From Streptomyces xylophagus (GTDB taxonomy: Bacteria; Actinomycetota; Actinomycetes; Streptomycetales; Streptomycetaceae), in the NCBI RefSeq assembly GCF_000716435.1, contig NZ_JNWO01000007.1, positions 124,001 through 188,000 on the forward strand: a DNA stretch of 64,000 bases. Reading direction: 5' to 3'. The position numbers were made by a program, and so were the translations under genes. The notes beneath the pieces are model-generated. The model was not told the origin of the DNA. It ran no database searches and saw only the letters and a program-made list of their open reading frames with translations. This document shows positions 61,047-64,000 of the stretch, piece by piece (positions within the stretch are counted from its first letter, which is position 1; every line of letters starts with the position of its first letter).

Positions 61047-61664
61047 TCAGCTGTCGGTCCTGTGCAGCTTGAGGACGCGGCCGGTGAACGGATTCGAGAG
61101 GGCGCGGAGATAGGCGAGGGCGACCTCGGCGGCCGGTACCGGGGGGAATCCGGGGAAGTATGGGTGGTAGGCCACGGACTCCGTCAGAACCGTGGGGCTG
61201 ACGCAGTTGATGCGCACACCGCGTGGCAGCTCCGTCGCGGACGCCTTCACGAAGCCCTCCACCATGTGATTCACCGTCGCGCCGATCGTGGCGGCCTGCG
61301 TGAACTCGTCCGCGAGCACGCCGGAGACCAGCGTGAACGAGCCCCGGTCGGCGATGTGGGGCAGAGCGGCCCGTACGAGGTTGATCTGCCCCATTCCCTT
61401 GGCCGCGACGGAGTCGGCCCACTGCTGGTCCGTGGCCTGCTCCAGCGGCGCCGGGAACACGTCCCCGGCCGCGCTGGCCACGGCGTCGAAGCCGCCGGCC
61501 TCGGCCACCTCGGCGAAGAGAGCCCGCAGGCTCGCCATGTCCGTGATGTCCGCCCGGAGGTCGCCGGAGCTACGGCCCACCGACAGGACCTCGTGTCCAT
61601 GGGCGCCGAGCGTGTCACGCACGGCCGCCCCGATCGTCCCGGTTCCGACAACGATCACCTTCAT
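61047..61664 (-). CDS. short-chain dehydrogenase/reductase
   Basis: A 205-residue short SDR. The NAD(P)-binding motif is VGTGTIGAAV (6-15), a variant of TGxxxGxG, and a typical DITDM motif follows. The usual YxxxK is not clear: around residue 140 the sequence reads ATIGATVNHMVEGFVKASA, so the catalytic Tyr is missing and activity is uncertain. Such truncated SDRs are often regulators or redox-sensing proteins. ATG at 61664 has GAGT/GTG upstream only weakly. It is divergent from a TetR gene, its likely regulator. Confidence 0.75.
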   Translation of the reverse strand: MKVIVVGTGTIGAAVRDTLGAHGHEVLSVGRSSGDLRADITDMASLRALFAEVAEAGGFDAVASAAGDVFPAPLEQATDQQWADSVAAKGMGQINLVRAALPHIADRGSFTLVSGVLADEFTQAATIGATVNHMVEGFVKASATELPRGVRINCVSPTVLTESVAYHPYFPGFPPVPAAEVALAYLRALSNPFTGRVLKLHRTDS

Positions 61665-61720
61665 GACGCACCCACTCCTCAAGATCATCGATCGCGTCAT
61701 GCGTGGGCTCGGTCGACGCC

Positions 61721-61732
61721 GACGCATGCGTC
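61721..61732. promoter_or_regulatory. 12-bp palindrome between SDR and tetR
   Basis: GACGCATGCGTC is a perfect dyad in the 127-bp divergent gap, a candidate site for the TetR protein. Confidence 0.4.
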
Positions 61733-61756
61733 AACGATAGACGAGATTGTCACTGA

Positions 61757-61785
61757 CTGACAGGTTCGGCGGTGACCGCTATTCT
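61757..61785 (+). promoter_or_regulatory. promoter giving a probably leaderless tetR mRNA
   Basis: CTGACA (61757-61762) and TATTCT (61780-61785) have a 17-bp spacer. The -10 box ends only 6 bp before the ATG at 61792, so transcription should begin at or near the A of the start codon. Confidence 0.55.
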
Positions 61786-61791
61786 GGTCGC

Positions 61792-62391
61792 ATGGCCAAC
61801 ACAGCGAGGGCGAAGTCGGGGCTGCGGGAGATGACCCGCCGCATGGTGCGGACGCAGATCGCCGAGACCGCGATGACGCTGTTCGTGGCGAACGGTTTCG
61901 AGCAGACGACCGTCGAGCAGATCGCCGGCGCGGTCGGCATGTCGGGACGCAGCGTGTTCCGCTACTTCCCGACCAAGGAGGACATGGTCGTCGGCCACAT
62001 GGACGAGATCGGCGACAGACTCGCCGAAGCCCTGGCGGCACGCCCCCTCGACGAGGACTCCTGGACCGCGCTGCGCCACGCCATGCAACCCCACCTCGAC
62101 GAACTCACCGCCGACGCCGACACCAACATCGCCGTGGCGAGGATGCTCGACGCGACTCCCGCGCTGCGGCCGTCGTTGCTGAACAAGCGAGCACGCTGGG
62201 CGGACACCCTGCTCCCGGACATCACCCGACGCCTCCGGGGACCGACCCGCACCCGGGAACTACGGGCCCGCGCGATCGTCTCCTCCGCCCTGGCCTGCCT
62301 GAACGTCGCCGTCGACGAGTGGGCGCGAACAGACGGCACCAAGCCGATCGGCGAACTCCTCGACACCGCGCTGACCGCCGTCCGAAGCTGA
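61792..62391 (+). CDS. TetR family regulator
   Basis: A 199-residue TetR protein with HTH at about residues 20-65 (TQIAETAMTLFVANGFEQTTVEQIAGAVGMSGRSVFRYFPTKEDMV in pieces). The C-terminal domain is typical of the group controlling adjacent SDRs. The ATG at 61792 has no Shine-Dalgarno sequence, and a promoter -10 box ends 6 bp upstream, so a leaderless message is likely. It is divergent from the SDR with a GACGCATGCGTC dyad in between, a probable target. Confidence 0.85.
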   Translation: MANTARAKSGLREMTRRMVRTQIAETAMTLFVANGFEQTTVEQIAGAVGMSGRSVFRYFPTKEDMVVGHMDEIGDRLAEALAARPLDEDSWTALRHAMQPHLDELTADADTNIAVARMLDATPALRPSLLNKRARWADTLLPDITRRLRGPTRTRELRARAIVSSALACLNVAVDEWARTDGTKPIGELLDTALTAVRS

Positions 62392-62419
62392 CGACGGGAC
62401 ATGCCGACGCCTCGACACC

Positions 62420-62779
62420 TCAGGGCTCGATGACGAGGCGTTCGACGAGGTCGTCGCGGAGGGTGAACCGGTAGTGCAGATCGACGACTCCGCCGGGGAA
62501 GTCGCCTTCGAGACGCTGCGTGGCGACACAGTGGGTCGCGTCGGACCGCTGAGCGTCAGTGAGCCGGGTGGTGTAGGTGAATTCGGTGGCGGATCGGCCC
62601 AGCCAGTCCACGATCGCCGCGGTGCCCTCGTACGTGTTGCCGTCGTCGATCACTGTGGCATCACCGGTGAACACCGAGACCGCGACGGCGGTGTCGTGGG
62701 CCGCGTGCGCCTTCAAGTAGCGGATGACCACCTCCGGCAGGGCGTCCGGGGCGATGGTCCGTGACTGGTCGTCGTGCAT
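62420..62779 (-). CDS. SnoaL-like / NTF2-fold protein
   Basis: A 119-residue protein with an NTF2-like cone fold. VIRYLKAHAAHDTAVAVSVFTGDATVIDDGNTYEGTAAIVDWLGRSATEFTYTTRL in pieces fits the SgcJ/EcaC-type SnoaL-like family. Members bind small hydrophobic molecules or act as cyclases, isomerases or sensors; none can be chosen. ATG at 62779 follows AGGAGCGTC. It is divergent from an HxlR regulator across a 113-bp gap with nested inverted repeats, so HxlR control is likely. Confidence 0.82.
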   Translation of the reverse strand: MHDDQSRTIAPDALPEVVIRYLKAHAAHDTAVAVSVFTGDATVIDDGNTYEGTAAIVDWLGRSATEFTYTTRLTDAQRSDATHCVATQRLEGDFPGGVVDLHYRFTLRDDLVERLVIEP

Positions 62780-62834
62780 GACGCTCCTCCTGTTGACGGC
62801 CGCTCAGGCAGGTCTGACGGCCACCTCCGAGATG

Positions 62835-62873
62835 ACTGCTAAAATAGAAGTAACTGACTTCGACTTTAGCAGT
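62835..62873. promoter_or_regulatory. nested inverted repeats between SnoaL-like gene and hxlR
   Basis: The outer arms ACTGCTAAA (62835-62843) and TTTAGCAGT (62865-62873) are perfect complements; inner arms GAAGT (62847-62851) and ACTTC (62857-62861) lie between them. The AT-rich region is a likely operator for the adjacent HxlR protein and contains the divergent promoters. Confidence 0.6.
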
Positions 62874-62892
62874 AACCGAAGGGACGGCCGCC

Positions 62893-63387
62893 GTGGCAAG
62901 CCGGATCAGGCTGGAGGACCGGGAGTGCCCGCTGTCCACGACGGTGCAGCACGTCGGCGAGTGGTGGACGTTGCTCCTGCTCCATGACGCCTTCGACGGC
63001 TACACGCGCTTCGACCAGTTCCAGGAGAGCCTCGGCATCTCCTCCAGCATGCTCACCACGCGACTGAAGACTCTCGTCGAGGACGGGCTGTTGGAGCGCA
63101 GGCCCTACCGGACCAACCCCGTCCGCCACGAGTACGTGCTGACCGAACTCGGCCACTCCCTCCGACCGGTGATCGTCGCCCTCGCCGCATGGGGCAACTC
63201 CCGCCTCGCACCGGCGGAACGCAGCATGATCCTCGTCGACGCGCACACCGGCGAGGAGGTCGAGCCCGTCGTCGTCGACGCCGGAACCGGTCGCCGACTC
63301 GACGACAGCAGCGCGTACGTCTTCGCGGCGGGCCCCGCCGCGAGCGACGCGATGCGCAACCGCTACGCACCGACGGAAGGGCACTGA
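62893..63387 (+). CDS. HxlR family transcriptional regulator
   Basis: A 164-residue winged-helix regulator of the HxlR/DUF24 family. Cys12 in DRECPLS is the conserved N-terminal cysteine often used as a redox or electrophile sensor. GEWWTLLLLHDAFDGYTRFDQFQESLGISSSMLTTRLKTLVEDGLLERRPY in pieces forms the winged helix. The extra 50-residue C-terminal tail is unusual for the family (typically about 110-125 residues). GTG start at 62893; AAGGGAC upstream. It probably represses the divergent SnoaL-like gene and itself. Confidence 0.85.
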   Translation: MASRIRLEDRECPLSTTVQHVGEWWTLLLLHDAFDGYTRFDQFQESLGISSSMLTTRLKTLVEDGLLERRPYRTNPVRHEYVLTELGHSLRPVIVALAAWGNSRLAPAERSMILVDAHTGEEVEPVVVDAGTGRRLDDSSAYVFAAGPAASDAMRNRYAPTEGH

Positions 63388-63402
63388 AAGCGAGCAGCCG
63401 GT

Positions 63403-64000
63403 CTACGGCCTTTCGGCAGGGGAACCCCACGAGCCGCGGCGGTCGCCCTCGCGCACCGCGGCGTCCAGAAGAGGCCCGAGTTCCCGTGCCACGGTCGCCA
63501 GGGCACGAACGTCCTGCTCGGCCCTGGCGATGAGGATCGCCCCCTCCAAGGCGCTGATCATGAGCGTGGCCATCGCTTCGGCACGTTGCTCCGGCACGCC
63601 CATCTCGCCGAGGGCATGGGCGATGGAGCCGCTCCACGTGGCAAAAGCGGCGGAAGCGGCTTCGCGCGTCGCGACCACGGACTCCGCGCAGTCCACCGTG
63701 GCGGCGGCCACCGGGCAGCCGCCCGCGAACCCGACGGCCGCGTACTCGTCGGTCCACTGACGCACCATCTCGGCGAACAGCCCGCTCGGCGTCGGCTCGG
63801 GCAGCGCGGCGAGGAAACGGGTGACGCGATTGCCCGCGTATCGGCCGGCCCAGCCCACCGCCTCGTTCACCAACTGCTCCTTGCCGCCCGGGAAGTAGTG
63901 CTGGAGTGAGCCGCGCGGCGCCTGTGCGTGGACGGCGACCTCCCGCATCCCGGTCGACGCGACCCCGTCCCGACGGATGAGCTGCGCCGCGCTGTAGACC
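63403..64000 (-). CDS. TetR family regulator (LmrA/YxaF type), 5' end beyond the window
   Basis: The reading frame remains open to the window end, so the N-terminus is missing. The visible part begins VYSAAQLIRRDGVASTG and continues MREVAVHAQAPRGSLQHYFPGGKEQL, the HTH of the LmrA/YxaF-type TetR subgroup. The C-terminal ligand-binding domain (PVAAATVDCAES, FATWSGSIAHAL) is complete. An ATG at 63948 lies inside the HTH and is not the true start. Members of this group respond to quinones or multidrug substrates. Confidence 0.8.
   Translation of the reverse strand, partial: VYSAAQLIRRDGVASTGMREVAVHAQAPRGSLQHYFPGGKEQLVNEAVGWAGRYAGNRVTRFLAALPEPTPSGLFAEMVRQWTDEYAAVGFAGGCPVAAATVDCAESVVATREAASAAFATWSGSIAHALGEMGVPEQRAEAMATLMISALEGAILIARAEQDVRALATVARELGPLLDAAVREGDRRGSWGSPAERP

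Noticed and set aside
1..64000. tRNA, rRNA, CRISPR arrays, integrase or insertion sequences
   Set aside because: No matching conserved stems, repeat-spacer pattern or transposase motif was seen on either strand.

Overview
The window is high-GC DNA (about 70% G+C by eye) with strong third-position GC bias, many GTG starts and tightly overlapping TGA/ATG junctions. Gene content (DmdR/IdeR-type iron box, Tat-exported enzymes, many TetR and LacI regulators, an actinobacterial long form of rhamnose and inositol catabolism) points to a Streptomyces chromosome, probably an accessory arm region rich in carbon-source catabolism. I see no rRNA, tRNA, CRISPR array, transposase or prophage gene.

Layout. 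1-13 kb is a mosaic of small units: a DinB-like protein, a FUSC-type membrane protein, a Tat-exported beta-propeller lactonase, an iron-box-controlled DUF2470 protein, a TetR/P450 divergent pair, a Cys-rich pentapeptide protein, a TetR/serine-hydrolase pair, a membrane-anchored PLC-like protein and a lipoprotein. 13-33 kb is a rhamnose island. The minus-strand operon runs rhaT-rhaP-rhaQ-rhaS-rhaM, then a secreted BNR_4 propeller and a LacI regulator. The divergent plus-strand operon runs rhaI-rhaE-rhaB-lutA-lutB-lutC. A secreted GH78 rhamnosidase faces it convergently. Together they would free L-rhamnose, import it, convert it to DHAP plus L-lactate, and oxidise the lactate to pyruvate. Three palindromes sit in the divergent promoter.

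33-47 kb holds an osmoprotectant ABC system whose ATPase gene is split from the permease/binding-protein operon, an efflux ATPase/FtsX pair, a TetR regulator, a MoxR/VWA pair, an SDR gene behind two TetR-type operators, a D-cysteine-desulfhydrase-like enzyme, a cupin, and a PAS-HTH regulator coupled to a threonine-dehydratase-like enzyme. 47-61 kb is a myo-inositol regulon: a LacI regulator, ABC importer, TIM-barrel protein, iolC, an aldolase, iolB, iolD, mmsA, and an oxidoreductase/isomerase pair. Two identical 14-bp palindromes, one at each promoter, mark the regulon. It carries two lesions: a truncated permease next to an ATPase with no start codon, and a frameshifted iolC. The last 3 kb has an SDR/TetR pair, a SnoaL-like/HxlR pair and a TetR gene cut by the window end.

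The most interesting parts are the BNR_4 propeller inside the rhamnose import operon (candidate enzyme for rhamnosyl-uronate glycans), the shared ACCGATCGGT operators at three promoters, the 19-bp duplication that creates a 16-codon linker ORF between rhaT and rhaP, and the damaged, apparently incomplete inositol locus with a hairpin-rich leader.
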